A stretch of 64,000 nucleotides of DNA. Source: Gymnogyps californianus (lineage: Eukaryota > Chordata > Aves > Accipitriformes > Cathartidae). The DNA lies in NCBI RefSeq assembly GCF_018139145.2, contig NC_059481.1:4018368-4082367 (forward strand). Reading direction: 5' to 3'. The translations under genes and the position numbers were made by a program. The notes beneath the pieces were generated by a model. That model searched no databases. It had not been told where the DNA came from and saw only the letters and a list, made by a program, of their open reading frames with translations. Positions 63,127-64,000 of this stretch are shown here, piece after piece (the stretch's first letter is position 1; the number at the start of each line of letters is the position of its first letter).

Positions 63127-64000
63127 ACAAACAAGTACACAGGAAGAGAAACACATTAGATGCTAGCTCTATTGCTACTGGCTTAAAAGCATAAGGATCC
63201 CAGCCTTACTGACATTTTACTCCTCAGGATCACTCCAGGGGGTTACTCTCAAGTAGACTACATCAACAAAACTAGCACATGATGAAAAGTCTGCATCTTA
63301 GGAGCAGGTGCAACTTCAGATCTGAAGGGTTCACATCAAAGCTGAATGGGCATTTGAAAGCCTGCAGCTTCAGTGAAATGAAGCTTTAATGTTGCAATTT
63401 GCTCTTAGCAAGTAATTCTGGTGAAGTTTGCTAAAGCTATTTAAATGTTAGAGCATTTCTGCATGTTGATTAGCAGCCAAGAGCTATAAGCATGAAAATG
63501 CCATTTGAAACACTCATAGCATAATTTGCACATGCTTGTTGCAGAACCTAATCAGGATTGCAGTGCTTGAGACAGTAAATTGAAGGCAAGTCATAAACTT
63601 CTCCAAAGAGTTAACATTCAGCATTTTGCGGGAGCTGGGCAAACAGTATGCTAAGATAAGAATACAGTCCAGTGCAGGTTCTCACATCCACAGAACTAAC
63701 ACAAGTCCATTCATATTCAGAAAAGAAGTATTGCACTCTGGGATTTATCTGTTATGTGACATATGAAAATGCTGCCTAATGAGGACTGACCTAGTTTTAA
63801 GAATGGAGAGTGCACCCTCCGTTTGCTTCTCCTTTCACCGTTGATTAGCAAGTCCTCTTCCCCTCTGATAGCCCCTGACCAAACCCAGTACAGCACTCGT
63901 CTTTCCACCATGGCTGATAACTATGCCTTTTGGATTCCATTGGGTAACAGTAACTCTAAAATCCCCAGGGAGAAAACAAACAACTCCCACCCCAAAAAAA

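Larger units (their letters stand above)
49208..64000. other. Gene-free stretch, AT-rich unique sequence
   Basis: No coding exon, RNA gene or intact mobile element was recognised. It contains four simple tracts and a MIR-like fragment near 63.0 kb. The last kilobase (about 63.36-63.6 kb) is dense in homeodomain-like ATTA/TAAT cores, but nothing firmer can be said. Confidence 0.55.

Noticed and set aside
1..64000. Endogenous retrovirus, CRISPR array, toxin-antitoxin or other bacterial/phage system
   Set aside because: No LTR pairs, gag/pol motifs, regularly spaced repeats, operon-like gene packing or Shine-Dalgarno spacing were seen. The sequence is vertebrate in texture throughout.

Overview
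The window looks like avian nuclear DNA. The best evidence is a 5'-truncated CR1 retrotransposon at 30085-30410, on the + strand. It keeps the C-terminal part of the CR1 ORF2 reading frame and ends in the avian CR1 tail, tandem copies of the octamer ATTCTATG. Most of the window is AT-rich, CpG-poor and intron- or intergenic-like, as expected for a bird macrochromosome or intermediate chromosome. The species cannot be fixed from sequence alone.

Only one gene is recognised with confidence. A strong CpG island (about 9730-11340) contains the promoter, 5' UTR and first coding exon of UBE2Q2 on the minus strand, with ATG at 10723-10721 and a splice donor after 10538. UBE2Q2 is an E2 ubiquitin-conjugating enzyme with an N-terminal RWD-like domain. 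Transcription leaves the window leftwards, so 1-10537 is read as the first part of intron 1. No UBE2Q2 exon 2 was recognised there, so intron 1 probably exceeds 10 kb and the catalytic exons lie outside the window.

The 53 kb upstream of the promoter (about 11.4-64 kb) holds no recognisable gene. It contains the CR1 copy, several degenerate fragments that look like MIR/CORE-SINE or ancient CR1/L3 elements, homopolymer tracts, a short tetranucleotide repeat, and some motif-dense patches that could be regulatory. It is either intergenic or part of a large intron of an unseen gene.

Two places have splice-compatible reading frames that match no family I know: minus strand 48674-49207 (two open exons separated by a 93-nt intron with matching phase) and minus strand 6207-6681 (inside UBE2Q2 intron 1). 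Both are low confidence. Many other 60-156 codon open frames are within chance expectation for this length and were left out. I found no tRNA, rRNA, CRISPR array, intact retrovirus or bacterial-type system.
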